Shown: positions 14,650 through 23,970, counted from the stretch's first letter. The stretch: 24,075 bases of DNA from Bacteroidales bacterium (GCA_004557185.1 SFEP01000037.1:1-24075), one strand, 5' to 3'. The notes: generated from the sequence alone by a model not told the origin. Translations and numbers: made by a program.

Positions 14650-17600
14650 ATGAACAAGAAATCTCTTCATTCCAAATGGCTCCAGCTCATGCTGGCGGGC
14701 GCATGCTTCTCGCTGCCCGCAGCCGCCCAGCAGGTCACCGTCAAGGGACACGTGCAGGACGAGGCTGGCGAGCCGGTAGTCTTTGCCACGGTCATGGTGC
14801 CGGGTACCAAGACTATGACCCAGACGGACGCACAGGGTAACTTCCGCCTCAATGTGCCCGCAGGAAAGGACATCCGCGTGTCGTACATCGGCTATAAGAC
14901 CGCTACGGTGAAAGCCGACGGCACGGTGGTCATCACCCTTGAGGACAACTCTACGCTCAACGAGGCTGTAGTGGTGGGCTATGCCAAGGTGAAAAAGACC
15001 GACGCCACAGGTTCGGTGTCGGCCATCAAGCCCGACGACATGACGAAAGGTATCACCACCAACGCTCAGGACATGCTCGTGGGCAAGGTGGCTGGTGTCG
15101 ATGTGGCTACTGCCGGCGGTACGCCCGGCGCTGGTGCCAGCATTCGCATACGTGGCGGCTCGTCGCTCAATGCCAGCAACGAACCCCTCATTGTGATCGA
15201 CGGTCTAGCCATGGACAATGAAGGCGTGAAGGGCCTCTCGAACGCGCTCTCCATGGTGAACCCCGAGGACATTGCCAGCTTCACCGTGCTGAAGGATGCT
15301 TCGGCCACGGCCATCTACGGTTCGCGTGCTTCGAACGGTGTGATCATCATCACCACCAAGAAGGGACGCGCCAACGCTGCACCCCGCGTGAGCTACAACG
15401 GTAGCGTGAGCATCGGTACGGTAGCCAAAAAGTATGACGTGCTTAGTGGCGACGAATATCGCGCACTCATCAACGAGATGTCGGAAGGTAATCCTCCCCT
15501 GACACTGGGTGCCTACAACACCGACTGGCAGGACCAGATATTCCGCACAGCCGTGAGCCACGACCACAACCTCTCGGTGACGGGCGGCATAGGCCCTGTG
15601 CCTTATCGCCTGAGCTTCGGCTACACCAACGAGGACGGTATTCTCAAAACCTCGAACTTTGAGCGCTACACGCTCTCGCTGAACCTCGCCCCCACCTTCT
15701 TCAAGGAGCATCTGGCTGTGACGCTGAACGCCAAGTTCATGTCGGCCAAGAACCGCTATGCCGACGGCGGTGCCATCGGCGCGGCGCTGTCCATGGACCC
15801 CACGCAGCCCGTTTACTTCGACAAGAACGACCCCGACGCAGCCTACACCCGCGGCTACTGGCAGCACATGACCGACGCCACCTTTACTGACCCCAGCTGC
15901 ACGCGTCAGCCTAACACCAAGAACACGGCCAACCCGCTGGCCATGCTCGAACTGAAAAACGACCATGCCAAGAGCCAGTCGTTCATCGGTAACCTGGAAC
16001 TCGACTACAAGATTCACGGCCTCGAAGACCTGCACATCCACGCCAATGTGGGTGGCGACTACTCGCAGGGCAACCAGTGGACAGAGATTGACCCCGCTTC
16101 GGCCTCGAACTTCTACTACGGCTACACGGGCCGCGACGTGAAGTACAAGTACAACCTGCAGGGCAACATCTACGCCCAGTATCAGCACCTCTTCGGCAAG
16201 CACAACGTCGACATCATGGCGGGTACCGAGGCCCAGCACTTCCACAACAACGGCTTCAACGAGGGCTACGGCTGGGACCCCTTCCTCGAAGTGAAGAAAG
16301 ACCCGAAGGACCGCAGCACCACGGCCTTTGCCACGCGTAACTCGCTGCTCTCCTACTTTGGCCGCCTGAACTACATCTTCAACGACCGCTACCTTGCCAC
16401 CTTCACCATGCGTTGGGACGGCTCGTCGCGTTTCAGCAAGGACAACCGCTGGGGCAAGTTCCCCTCGCTGGCCCTCGCCTGGAAGGTGAAGAACGAGAAG
16501 TTCCTGGCCAGCGTCGACTGGGTGAGCGACCTCAAGGTGCGTGCCGGCTGGGGTATCACGGGTCAGCAGAATGTAGGTCTTGACTTCTACTACACCCCGC
16601 TCTACAGCGTCGGCGACGACTACGCACAGTATCCTATCGGCAACGACTACATGCACACCCTGCGCCCCAACGCCTTCAACAAGGACCTGACGTGGGAAAA
16701 GACGCATACCTGGAATGCCGGCGTTGACTTCGGTTTCCTGAACGGACGCATCGACGGTACGCTCGACTACTACTACCGCGTGACCAAGGACCTGATTTCG
16801 ACGGTCGACGTGGAAGCCGGTACGAACTTTAACAACCAGATTACGAAGAACATTGGCGAACTCAAGAACTACGGTCTTGAATTTACCATCAACGCCCGTC
16901 CTATCCAGACCCGCGACTTCACCTGGCAGGTAACCTACAACGTGATGTGGAACCACAACGAAATCACCAAGCTCTACGGCTCGGCCGGCTATGTGAACAC
17001 GGGCATCTCGCCCTCGAAGCTCCCCACTGCCACGGTGCAGGTGAACAAAGTGGGCTACCCTGCAAACTCCTTCTATGTGTACCAGCAGGTGTATGATGAA
17101 AACGGCAAGCCCATCGAAAACATGTTCGTTGACCGCAACGGCAACGGTAAGATTGACGACGGCGACCGCTACATCTACAAGAAACCCGCTGCCGACGTGC
17201 TCATGGGCTTCACCTCGAAGTTCCTCTACAAGAACTGGGACTTCAGCTTCACCCTGCGTGCCAGCATCAACAACTACGTGTACTACGACTTCCTCTCCGA
17301 CCGTGCCGACGTGAGCCTGGCTGGCCTGACCGTGCAGAACGAGTACACCAACCGCCTGCCGGAACACCTCAGCCTGGGATGGAGCGGTCAGGGCAACTAC
17401 GCCATGAGCGACTACTTCGTGCGCAACGCCTCCTTCGTGCGCTGCGACAACATCACGCTGGGCTACAGCTTCCGCAACCTCTTCAAGGGCGGCAAGTACG
17501 ACGGCATCAGCGGCCGCGTCTATGCTTTGGTGCAGAATCCCTTCGTCATCACGAAGTACGACGGCCTCGACCCCGAAATCTCCAACGAAAGCTACAAGGG

Positions 17601-17664
17601 TGTTGACAAGAGCTTCTATCCCCGTCCTCGCACTTACATGCTCGGCCTCAACCTGCAGTTCTAA
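14650..17664 (+). CDS. susC: SusC TonB-dependent outer-membrane transporter
   Basis: A 1004-residue outer-membrane porin that imports starch oligosaccharides using TonB energy, working as a lidded pair with SusD. Signal peptide about 1-26 (...SLPAAAQQ). A carboxypeptidase-regulatory-like domain (about 28-98) marks the SusC class, followed by a TonB-box-like EAVVVGY (105-111), the plug (about 115-238, with SIRIRGG at 165-171 and KDASATAIYGSRASNGVIII) and the barrel. The protein ends in Phe (LGLNLQF), the usual outer-membrane assembly signal. DRNGNGKIDDGDR late in the barrel is a calcium-loop-like motif common in SusC proteins. Only 39 bases separate it from susD, with no hairpin, in contrast to the other junctions; this fits equal SusC and SusD output. 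Confidence 0.96.
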   Translation: MNKKSLHSKWLQLMLAGACFSLPAAAQQVTVKGHVQDEAGEPVVFATVMVPGTKTMTQTDAQGNFRLNVPAGKDIRVSYIGYKTATVKADGTVVITLEDNSTLNEAVVVGYAKVKKTDATGSVSAIKPDDMTKGITTNAQDMLVGKVAGVDVATAGGTPGAGASIRIRGGSSLNASNEPLIVIDGLAMDNEGVKGLSNALSMVNPEDIASFTVLKDASATAIYGSRASNGVIIITTKKGRANAAPRVSYNGSVSIGTVAKKYDVLSGDEYRALINEMSEGNPPLTLGAYNTDWQDQIFRTAVSHDHNLSVTGGIGPVPYRLSFGYTNEDGILKTSNFERYTLSLNLAPTFFKEHLAVTLNAKFMSAKNRYADGGAIGAALSMDPTQPVYFDKNDPDAAYTRGYWQHMTDATFTDPSCTRQPNTKNTANPLAMLELKNDHAKSQSFIGNLELDYKIHGLEDLHIHANVGGDYSQGNQWTEIDPASASNFYYGYTGRDVKYKYNLQGNIYAQYQHLFGKHNVDIMAGTEAQHFHNNGFNEGYGWDPFLEVKKDPKDRSTTAFATRNSLLSYFGRLNYIFNDRYLATFTMRWDGSSRFSKDNRWGKFPSLALAWKVKNEKFLASVDWVSDLKVRAGWGITGQQNVGLDFYYTPLYSVGDDYAQYPIGNDYMHTLRPNAFNKDLTWEKTHTWNAGVDFGFLNGRIDGTLDYYYRVTKDLISTVDVEAGTNFNNQITKNIGELKNYGLEFTINARPIQTRDFTWQVTYNVMWNHNEITKLYGSAGYVNTGISPSKLPTATVQVNKVGYPANSFYVYQQVYDENGKPIENMFVDRNGNGKIDDGDRYIYKKPAADVLMGFTSKFLYKNWDFSFTLRASINNYVYYDFLSDRADVSLAGLTVQNEYTNRLPEHLSLGWSGQGNYAMSDYFVRNASFVRCDNITLGYSFRNLFKGGKYDGISGRVYALVQNPFVITKYDGLDPEISNESYKGVDKSFYPRPRTYMLGLNLQF

Positions 17665-17703
17665 ACACCTTACGTCTATTATCCATTATCAAAGACAACG
17701 ATC

Positions 17704-19314
17704 ATGAAACTCGATATGTTTAAGCAGTTTGCCCCTTGGGCCTTGTCCTTGGCATTAGGATTGGGCTTCGCATCCTGCGCCGACGACCTCAACCAGTCGT
17801 CCATCGACCCGCAGACCCAGAGTTCGGCCGAACAGAACGGGTACTACGCCAAAATCTACTCCCTCCTCACCCTGTCGGGACAGCAGGGAGCCACCGACAA
17901 GCCCGACATCTCCGACGACCCCGGTAAGAACCCCTTCTTCCGCCGCATGTGGGAGCAGCAGGAGTTCTCCACCGACGAGTGCCTCTGGGCTTGGCAGAAC
18001 GACCCCGGCCAGGCAGAGTTCCTCAACTTCTCGTGGAACGATCAGCACATCTTCACCCGTATGCTCTACAACCGTTTGGGCTACAACATCACGCAGTGCA
18101 ACTACTTCCTCGACCTCTACAAGGGCCTGACCGACGAAACCTCGAAGACGCGTTGCGCCGAGGTGCGCTTCTTCCGCGCCATGTACTACCAGTACTTCCT
18201 CGACTTCTTCGGCCGCGCTCCTTTCAAGGAAACCTTCAACTCCGAGAAACCCGTGGAGAAAGTGGGCGCCGACCTCTTTGCCTACATCGAGAGCGAATAC
18301 AAGGCCATCGAGGAGCAGCTCCCCGAGGCTGACCCTGCCGGCACACGCTTTGGCCAGGTCAACAAGGCCGCCCTCTACGTCATGCTCTCGCGCCTCTACC
18401 TCAACGCCGAGGTCTACACCGGCACCCCGCGCTGGCAGGAGGCTGCCGACTGGGCTACCCGCGCCATCACGAGCGGCTACAGCCTGAGCAAGACGGCACA
18501 GGGCCAGTTCAGCGGTTACCAGCAGCTCTTCATGGGCGACAACGACCGCAACCCCGAGGCCATGAAGGAAATCATCCTGCCCATACGTCAGGACGGTCAG
18601 AAGATGAAAACCTACGGCGGCACCTGGACCATCATCTGCAGCTGCTACGCCTCCGACTGCGCCAACTTCTACGGCACCAACGACCCCTGGACCTGCATCC
18701 GTGCCCGTTCGCAGGTGGTTGACTTCTTCTTTGCCGACCGCGCCAATGTGCCCATGTCGCAGGAGCGCTACGCCATTGCACAGGCTGCCGGCGACGACCG
18801 CGCCCTCCTCTTCGGCGGCGACGACCGCAAGATTGAAACCGAGAAGGTGGGACAAATCAAAAACGGCCTGGCCATCATCAAGTGGACCAACGAGCACGCC
18901 GACGGCACCACCGACTACCACGACCCCAATGTGCCCGACACCGACATTCCCTTCATCCGTCTGGCCGAGGCTTACCTCACCCGTGCCGAGGCTAACTGGC
19001 GCATGGGCAAGCCCGCTACCGATGTGCTGGCCGACGTCAACGAGCTGCGTCAGCGTGCCCATGCCACCGCTTGGACGGGCAGCGACCTGAACGAAATGAA
19101 CTTCGTCAAGGAATGGGGCCGCGAGTTCTATCTCGAAGGACGCCGCCGCACCGACCTCCGCCGCTTCGACATGTTCACCACCAACAAGTACCTCTGGGAC
19201 TGGAAAGGCGGTGTCTACGAAGGTACGGCCGTGGCCAGCTACCTCAACCTCTACCCGGTGCCCGAAAACGACCTCTCGAACAACCCCAACATGCACCAGA
19301 ACGAGGGTTACTAA
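17704..19314 (+). CDS. susD: SusD starch-binding surface lipoprotein
   Basis: A 536-residue lipoprotein with lipobox FASC, lipid on C25, followed by ADD, which resembles the acidic surface-export signal of Bacteroidota lipoproteins. SusD forms the hinged lid on SusC and binds the starch helix. The region DECLWAWQNDPG (91-102) carries Trp residues near the positions used by B. thetaiotaomicron SusD for starch (W96, W98, with N101 and R81 nearby; here W95, W97, R80/R81), so starch-type binding is likely kept. Helical repeat regions and the typical late motif (EWGREFYLEGRRRTDLRRFD, about 475-494) confirm the RagB/SusD family. Start chosen at the ATG heading the lipoprotein signal. Two stem-loops follow the stop codon before susE. 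Confidence 0.95.
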   Translation: MKLDMFKQFAPWALSLALGLGFASCADDLNQSSIDPQTQSSAEQNGYYAKIYSLLTLSGQQGATDKPDISDDPGKNPFFRRMWEQQEFSTDECLWAWQNDPGQAEFLNFSWNDQHIFTRMLYNRLGYNITQCNYFLDLYKGLTDETSKTRCAEVRFFRAMYYQYFLDFFGRAPFKETFNSEKPVEKVGADLFAYIESEYKAIEEQLPEADPAGTRFGQVNKAALYVMLSRLYLNAEVYTGTPRWQEAADWATRAITSGYSLSKTAQGQFSGYQQLFMGDNDRNPEAMKEIILPIRQDGQKMKTYGGTWTIICSCYASDCANFYGTNDPWTCIRARSQVVDFFFADRANVPMSQERYAIAQAAGDDRALLFGGDDRKIETEKVGQIKNGLAIIKWTNEHADGTTDYHDPNVPDTDIPFIRLAEAYLTRAEANWRMGKPATDVLADVNELRQRAHATAWTGSDLNEMNFVKEWGREFYLEGRRRTDLRRFDMFTTNKYLWDWKGGVYEGTAVASYLNLYPVPENDLSNNPNMHQNEGY

Positions 19315-19328
19315 TCAGCATCAGCGCC

Positions 19329-19360
19329 GCCGCCGCACCTCCACGCGGCGGTGCGGCGGC
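19329..19360 (+). promoter_or_regulatory. GC-rich hairpin after susD
   Basis: GCCGCCGCACC (19329-19339) and GGTGCGGCGGC (19350-19360) pair perfectly over 11 bp with a 10-base loop, 14 bases after the susD stop. It should shield the susCD message or reduce read-through to susE. Confidence 0.6.
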
Positions 19361-19370
19361 AGCCCTCTCC

Positions 19371-19435
19371 ACTCCTTATTATATATAGGGGCCGCGCCGG
19401 CCACCACGCAGCGCACGCCTTATATATAAAGGAGT
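19371..19435 (+). promoter_or_regulatory. Second stem-loop between susD and susE
   Basis: ACTCCTTATTATATATA (19371-19387) pairs with TTATATATAAAGGAGT (19420-19435) over 15 bp with a 2-base bulge, enclosing a GC-rich loop with its own small GGCCG/CGGCC stem. The right arm is related to the motif at 7361-7381. Confidence 0.5.
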
Positions 19436-19472
19436 ACACCCAACCACTTATTCTTAAAGAAACAGCATTATC

Positions 19473-20657
19473 ATGAAAAAGATAGCCAGCCTTTTGCTTC
19501 TGGCCCTCACCCTGCCTTTCCTGGCTTGCTGCGAGGACGACACAGACAGCAATCCCGTGTTGCAGCATCCCGCCTCGTTCGTGCTGAACGTGCCCCCCTT
19601 CGCTGCCAACAACGTCTACGACCTGGAAAACTCCAAGAGCGTAGAACTCACCTGCACCCAGCCGGCCTACGGCTTCACGGCAGCCACCAACTACGCCGTG
19701 CAAGTCACCCTCGACGAGGCTTTCACCGAAGCCACCGACGAGGCTGAGGCCAACTACGTGGAACTCGCCACCTTCTACACCACCGCCCGCATGGACGTCG
19801 ATGCCTACGAGCTCAACTCCGCCATCATCTCTCTGTGGGAAACGGCACACCCCAACGACGAACTGCCTGCCGACGTAGCCGTCACCCTCCGTCTGCGCGC
19901 CTACATCGCCTCCAGCACCGGCACCGACTGCTTCTCGACCCCCATCACGCTGCCCCATGTGCATGCTGTACGCATGGCTGCTCCTGTGGCACTGCCTGAG
20001 AGCATGTACATCATCGGCAGCCTGCCCGCCGCCGAGAACTGGAGCAAGTGGGTGAAGTTTGCCGCTGTCAACGGCCAGCCCGGTGTCTTCTTCACCGTGG
20101 TCTACTGCAACGGCGACACCAACTTCAAGATTGGCCCCGCCGAAAACGACTGGGAGGTGGCACGCACCTACGACCAGCTCACCTTCACGCCCGAAGCAGT
20201 GGAGAATGCAGGCGCCTGTCGCGGCACCGACAGCGGCAACAGCGCCGTGTCGAAGGCCGGCTGGTACACCTTCATCGTCACCACCAAGGTGCAGGGCAAG
20301 GAAGTAGCCTACACCGTCGACATCCGTCCCGCCGAGGTTTACCTCATCGGCAACGCCACGGGCGGCAGCTGGGGCTTCGCCGACGAATGGAAGTTCCAGA
20401 TGCCCGAGGGCGACGGCGAGTGGGTATCGCCCGCAGCCACGGCTTCAGGCGAATGCCGCATGGCCGTCAAGGTTCCCGAGGCCGATTGGTGGGCCACCGA
20501 GTTCACACTGCAGGACGGCAGCACCATCTTCTGGCGTGAAAACAACAACATCGTGTCAGGCTGGGCCGACAACAAGGGTGCCGCCTACAGCGTCGACCTC
20601 TCGGCCGGCAAACGCGTACACCTTGACTTCACCCACGGCACAGGCTTCGTCGAGTAA
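19473..20657 (+). CDS. susE: SusE starch-binding surface lipoprotein
   Basis: A 394-residue lipoprotein (signal ...LPFLAC, lipid most likely on C19, then CEDD, an acidic export-like signal). An N-terminal SusE-type immunoglobulin-like domain (about 25-165) is followed by two similar starch-binding modules: about 175-286 opening with SMYIIGS and about 287-394 opening with VYLIGNATGGSWGF. Two modules match B. thetaiotaomicron SusE (387 residues). It has no catalytic motifs; its job is to hold starch at the cell surface. The second Cys right after the lipobox Cys is unusual but harmless. An 81-base gap with a strong hairpin leads to susF. Confidence 0.9.
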   Translation: MKKIASLLLLALTLPFLACCEDDTDSNPVLQHPASFVLNVPPFAANNVYDLENSKSVELTCTQPAYGFTAATNYAVQVTLDEAFTEATDEAEANYVELATFYTTARMDVDAYELNSAIISLWETAHPNDELPADVAVTLRLRAYIASSTGTDCFSTPITLPHVHAVRMAAPVALPESMYIIGSLPAAENWSKWVKFAAVNGQPGVFFTVVYCNGDTNFKIGPAENDWEVARTYDQLTFTPEAVENAGACRGTDSGNSAVSKAGWYTFIVTTKVQGKEVAYTVDIRPAEVYLIGNATGGSWGFADEWKFQMPEGDGEWVSPAATASGECRMAVKVPEADWWATEFTLQDGSTIFWRENNNIVSGWADNKGAAYSVDLSAGKRVHLDFTHGTGFVE

Positions 20658-20674
20658 ACACACATGAAACATCC

Positions 20675-20719
20675 GTGCGCTGGGCAGGCCGCAGCCCCTG
20701 CCGCCGCCTGCCCGCGCAC
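20675..20719 (+). promoter_or_regulatory. Hairpin between susE and susF
   Basis: GTGCGC-T-GGGCAGG (20675-20688) pairs with CCTGCCCGCGCAC (20707-20719): 13 bp with one bulged T. It fills most of the 81-base gap; no T-run follows. Confidence 0.6.
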
Positions 20720-20738
20720 TCCTTAACAAGCATTCCCC

Positions 20739-22139
20739 ATGAAAACACAAGCCCTTTATGCAGGTATCCTCGTGGCCGCTCTCGGCTTCACGGCCTGCGA
20801 TGAAGATTATACCGACTGGGCCGCTCCGCAGAGCAACGCCCAGCAGGACCCCTCGGCTGCCCTGCAGCTTGAGATAGGCGCTGCCAGCACCGATGCCATC
20901 GACCGCGAAACCTGCGCCGACACCGTCGACCTCGTGAGCGTCGTCAGCATGGTCCAGGCGCCCGCCGGCAGCAGCGCGATCCTCAGCACCCTCACCGTCA
21001 ACGGCTCCTACACCGTGCCCTGCACCATGCAGAAAGGCGTAGCTCGCGTGGCCGTAGCCCAGCTCGACAGCGTGGTGCGTCTGGCCTACAACAGTCTGCA
21101 GCGCACCGAGCGCACGCTCTCCATCTCGGCCACGGGCACCATCGTCACGCCCTCGGGCCAAGCCTTGCGCGCCGCCTCCAACGAGGTCAGCGCCACCTAT
21201 CTGCAGGTAGCCCCTCCCGCCACCGAGCAGGCCTACTACATCCTGGGCGACTTCTGCGGCTGGACGGCCGAGGCTGCCCTGCCCATGCAGGACTTGGGCA
21301 ACGGCGTCTTCCAGTGTGAGTTCTCGGCCACCAAGGACTCCTGGTTCAAAATCCTGCCCCAGAGCGGCATCGTCAACGGCGGCGTGGACTGGGGCGCTGT
21401 CCTTGGCAGCAGCGTCGACGGCGACACCTCCACCGACACCTTCGTCACCTGGTCGGGCGCACAGGCATTCAAGGTGGGCGAGGGCGACTACCGCCTCACG
21501 ATCGACATGGTCAACTGGACGTACAGCCTGCGCACCGTGTCGCCCGAACTCTACATGACGGGCAGCGCCTACAAGTGGGGCAGCACCCCCGAAGACTGGC
21601 TCCCCCTCGTGCCCGTTTACGACCACAAGGGTGAGTTCTGGAAAATCGTCTACCTCACTGCTGGCGACGAGTTCAAGTTTGCCCCGCAGCGTGGCTGGGG
21701 CGGCGACTTCGGTGCCGACCAGCTCACCATCGTCGACCACGCCGGCGCAGCACTTAGCGGCACGGGCAACGTGGTAGTGGGCCAGAGCGGATGGTACTTG
21801 CTCTACGTCGATGCATCCAACAAGGTGCTCGAAACCTACAAGCCCGAGGTCTACCTCATTGGCAACACCGTAGGCGCTTGGGAACTCAAACCCGAGAACT
21901 GCCTCAACGTGCCCGAGGGCAAGGACGGCGACTTCCTTTCAAATCCGCTCTCCGCCGACGGCGAACTGCGCATGTGTGTACATCCCAAGGACGACATCGA
22001 CTGGTGGAAGATGGAATTCATCATCCTCAACGGCGAAATCGTCTACCGCGGCTCAGGTCCCGACCAGGAACGCGTCAACGCCGGTGCAGGTCAGGTTGTC
22101 AGCCTCAACTTCACCACAGGCAAGGGTAGTGTGAAGTAA
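20739..22139 (+). CDS. susF: SusF starch-binding surface lipoprotein
   Basis: A 466-residue lipoprotein with lipobox FTAC (lipid on C20) followed by DEDYTD, a clear acidic surface-export signal. After an N-terminal Ig-like domain (about 35-160) come three starch-binding modules: about 165-265 (AYYILGDFCGW), 269-367 (LYMTGSAYKWG) and 370-466 (VYLIGNTVGAWEL). Three modules match B. thetaiotaomicron SusF (485 residues), and the last resembles the second SusE module, as expected of relatives by duplication. No catalytic residues are seen. A 152-base gap with a hairpin separates it from the amylase gene. Confidence 0.9.
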   Translation: MKTQALYAGILVAALGFTACDEDYTDWAAPQSNAQQDPSAALQLEIGAASTDAIDRETCADTVDLVSVVSMVQAPAGSSAILSTLTVNGSYTVPCTMQKGVARVAVAQLDSVVRLAYNSLQRTERTLSISATGTIVTPSGQALRAASNEVSATYLQVAPPATEQAYYILGDFCGWTAEAALPMQDLGNGVFQCEFSATKDSWFKILPQSGIVNGGVDWGAVLGSSVDGDTSTDTFVTWSGAQAFKVGEGDYRLTIDMVNWTYSLRTVSPELYMTGSAYKWGSTPEDWLPLVPVYDHKGEFWKIVYLTAGDEFKFAPQRGWGGDFGADQLTIVDHAGAALSGTGNVVVGQSGWYLLYVDASNKVLETYKPEVYLIGNTVGAWELKPENCLNVPEGKDGDFLSNPLSADGELRMCVHPKDDIDWWKMEFIILNGEIVYRGSGPDQERVNAGAGQVVSLNFTTGKGSVK

Positions 22140-22176
22140 TTTTGCGACCCCACCTTTTGCACATGTTTATAGCAAG

Positions 22177-22228
22177 GAGGCCGCACCGCCTTGGCTCACC
22201 CTCACGGGCGCAGCGGCGGGGCGGCCTC
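22177..22228 (+). promoter_or_regulatory. Hairpin between susF and the amylase gene
   Basis: GAGGCCGCACCGCC (22177-22190) and GGCGGGGCGGCCTC (22215-22228) pair at 13 of 14 positions with a 24-base loop. It sits 38 bases after the susF stop and 64 before the amylase ATG. Confidence 0.55.
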
Positions 22229-22291
22229 TGCCTTTGTGCTGTGGCAGGCATGTGCAGGGCAGTTTTCCCCTCCAATAGTTTCTTTTACCCT

Positions 22292-23782
22292 ATGAAACAG
22301 TTTCTTCTCCTTCTCTCCCTTCTCGCTCTCGGCGTGCGTGCCCAAGTGCCCGAGCAGAGCGAGGCCATCATGCTGCAGGGCTTCTACTGGAACTCGCAGA
22401 CCGAAACGGGCTGGCAGCAACTCCTCGACCACGTGCCTGCCCTCAGCAGCACCTTCACCCACGTGTGGCTTCCGCCCTCGGCCTCGGCCGAAGGGGGTGG
22501 CGCGGTGGGCGGCACCAACGTGGGCTACCATCCACGCGTCTGGAACGACCAGACTTCATGCTGGGGCACCGCTTCGCAGCTCAAAGCCCTCATCGCAGCC
22601 TTCCACGAGCACGGCGTGCAGGTGCTGGCCGACGTGGTGGTGAACCACCGCGCGGGCTACACCTCGTGGGGCGACTTCCCCCTCGACGATTTCGGCACCT
22701 ACGGCTCCTACCAGCTCACCGCCGACCACATCTGCTCCACCGACGAAATGAACACCGACCCGTCGGCCGGCTCATGGTATGGCAAGGCTAAGGGCGCACC
22801 CGACTCGGGTGAAAACTGGGGCGGTGCACGCGACCTCGACCACACCTCGGTCCAGGTGCAGAACGCCGTCACCGCCTACCTCAAGTGGCTGCGCGGCGAC
22901 GTGGGCTACGACGGCTTCCGCTACGACTTCGTCAAGGGCTTTGCCGCACAGTATGTGGGGCAATACAACCGCGAAGCGCAACCCACCCTCTCCGTGGGAG
23001 AGTATTGGGACGGAAGTTACGACAACGTGTGGGCATGGATTAAGAACACCGGCTATGCCAGCATGGCCTTCGACTTCCCCATGAAGTATGCCGCCCTCAA
23101 CAACGGTTTGGCTCGCGGCAACTACGCCGCCATGGCCTGGGCTGAGGACAACGCCACTTGGCGCCCCGCCGGCCTCATACACCACCACCAAAGCGCCCCC
23201 TACGCCGTCACCTTCGTCGACAACCACGACACCTACCGCAACAGCGACAAGTTTGGCGGCTACGTGGAGCAGGCCTACGCCTTCCTCTTCTCATCGGCCG
23301 GCATACCCTGCGTGTTCTGGCCCCACTGGACGCAGTATGGCACCACCCTCGCCCGTCAGGCCGCCGTGCGCCGCGCCGCTGGTCTGCACGCCGCCTGCCA
23401 GGTGGAGGTGACGCAGCGCAGCACCTACTACGAAAGCCTTGCCACAGGGCTGCGCGGCACACTCATCACACGCATTGGGGCAGCAGCTCCCACCGACGTG
23501 CCCGCAGGCTACTACCTGGCTGCCTCGGGCACGGGTTGGAGCATGTATCTGAGTGACGGCACGCAGGGCATCACCGCCCAGCCTCAGGCGCGCCCCGCCC
23601 AGGTGAGCCTCACCGGCGGCCGCCTCAGTGTGCAAGCCGATGGCATCCGCCGCATCACCCTCTACGACGCCGCCGGCCGCCAGCTGCACAGCGTCAGTGC
23701 CGCGCACCTCACGCTCTCACTGCCCCACGGCACCTACGTGCTCTGCATCGAGGGTGCAGCCCCGCAGCGCCTGGCGTGGTGA
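22292..23782 (+). CDS. Secreted alpha-amylase (GH13) with T9SS-like C-terminal domain, in the susG position
   Basis: A 496-residue endo-acting alpha-amylase. The signal peptide (MKQFLLLLSLLALGVRA|Q) has no lipobox. GH13 regions: I, DVVVNH with D114; II, GFRYD with nucleophile D212; III, GEYW with acid/base E237; IV, DNHD with D313. The opening AIMLQGFYW and DFVKGF resemble plant- or liquefying-type amylases, unlike SusG, which is a lipoprotein with an inserted starch-binding module (CBM58); no insert is visible here. The last 60 residues (about 437-496: beta strands with ITLYDAAGRQL, then LSLPHGTYVLCIEG and a basic end) fit a type A T9SS sorting domain, suggesting export by T9SS to the surface or medium. 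The frame is open 50 codons upstream, but I chose 22292, where the signal peptide begins. Last gene of the run; a strong terminator follows. Confidence 0.88.
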   Translation: MKQFLLLLSLLALGVRAQVPEQSEAIMLQGFYWNSQTETGWQQLLDHVPALSSTFTHVWLPPSASAEGGGAVGGTNVGYHPRVWNDQTSCWGTASQLKALIAAFHEHGVQVLADVVVNHRAGYTSWGDFPLDDFGTYGSYQLTADHICSTDEMNTDPSAGSWYGKAKGAPDSGENWGGARDLDHTSVQVQNAVTAYLKWLRGDVGYDGFRYDFVKGFAAQYVGQYNREAQPTLSVGEYWDGSYDNVWAWIKNTGYASMAFDFPMKYAALNNGLARGNYAAMAWAEDNATWRPAGLIHHHQSAPYAVTFVDNHDTYRNSDKFGGYVEQAYAFLFSSAGIPCVFWPHWTQYGTTLARQAAVRRAAGLHAACQVEVTQRSTYYESLATGLRGTLITRIGAAAPTDVPAGYYLAASGTGWSMYLSDGTQGITAQPQARPAQVSLTGGRLSVQADGIRRITLYDAAGRQLHSVSAAHLTLSLPHGTYVLCIEGAAPQRLAW

Positions 23783-23970
23783 GGGCAGCGCCCGGCGTCG
23801 ACCCAGCGCCCGTTCTGTCCCATTTCACACCCGGCCCTTTCTTTTCTGCCATAGCGCAAGGCGTTCTTGGAACGGGCTTTGGGCGTTGCTGTCAACCGAC
23901 GGCAATGTGGCCGCCAGTTGGTGGCAACGCCCGAGCCCGCTTTTCGTCACGCCGAAGTGCCTTGCCAAAA
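23783..23970. other. Non-coding region after the amylase gene
   Basis: No gene is seen. Apart from the terminator at 23873-23944 I see no ordered structure until the repeat begins at 23971. Confidence 0.6.
23873..23944 (+). terminator. Terminator of the sus run
   Basis: A long interrupted stem: CGGGC (23873) with GCCCG (23935), GGGCGTTGC (23881-23889) with GCAACGCCC (23924-23932) and CAAC with GTTG inside, followed by C and TTTT at 23941-23944. It lies 90 bases after the amylase stop codon. Confidence 0.75.

Noticed and set aside
15205..17367. 720-residue open frame antisense to susC, and similar long antisense frames over susD, susA and the tandem ATPase
   Set aside because: They arise from GC-rich, C-ending codon use in the real genes; their translations are low-complexity (rich in V, H, G, E) and lack domains or sensible starts.
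22142..22291. 50-codon N-terminal extension of the amylase
   Set aside because: It covers an intercistronic hairpin, and the signal peptide starts at 22292.
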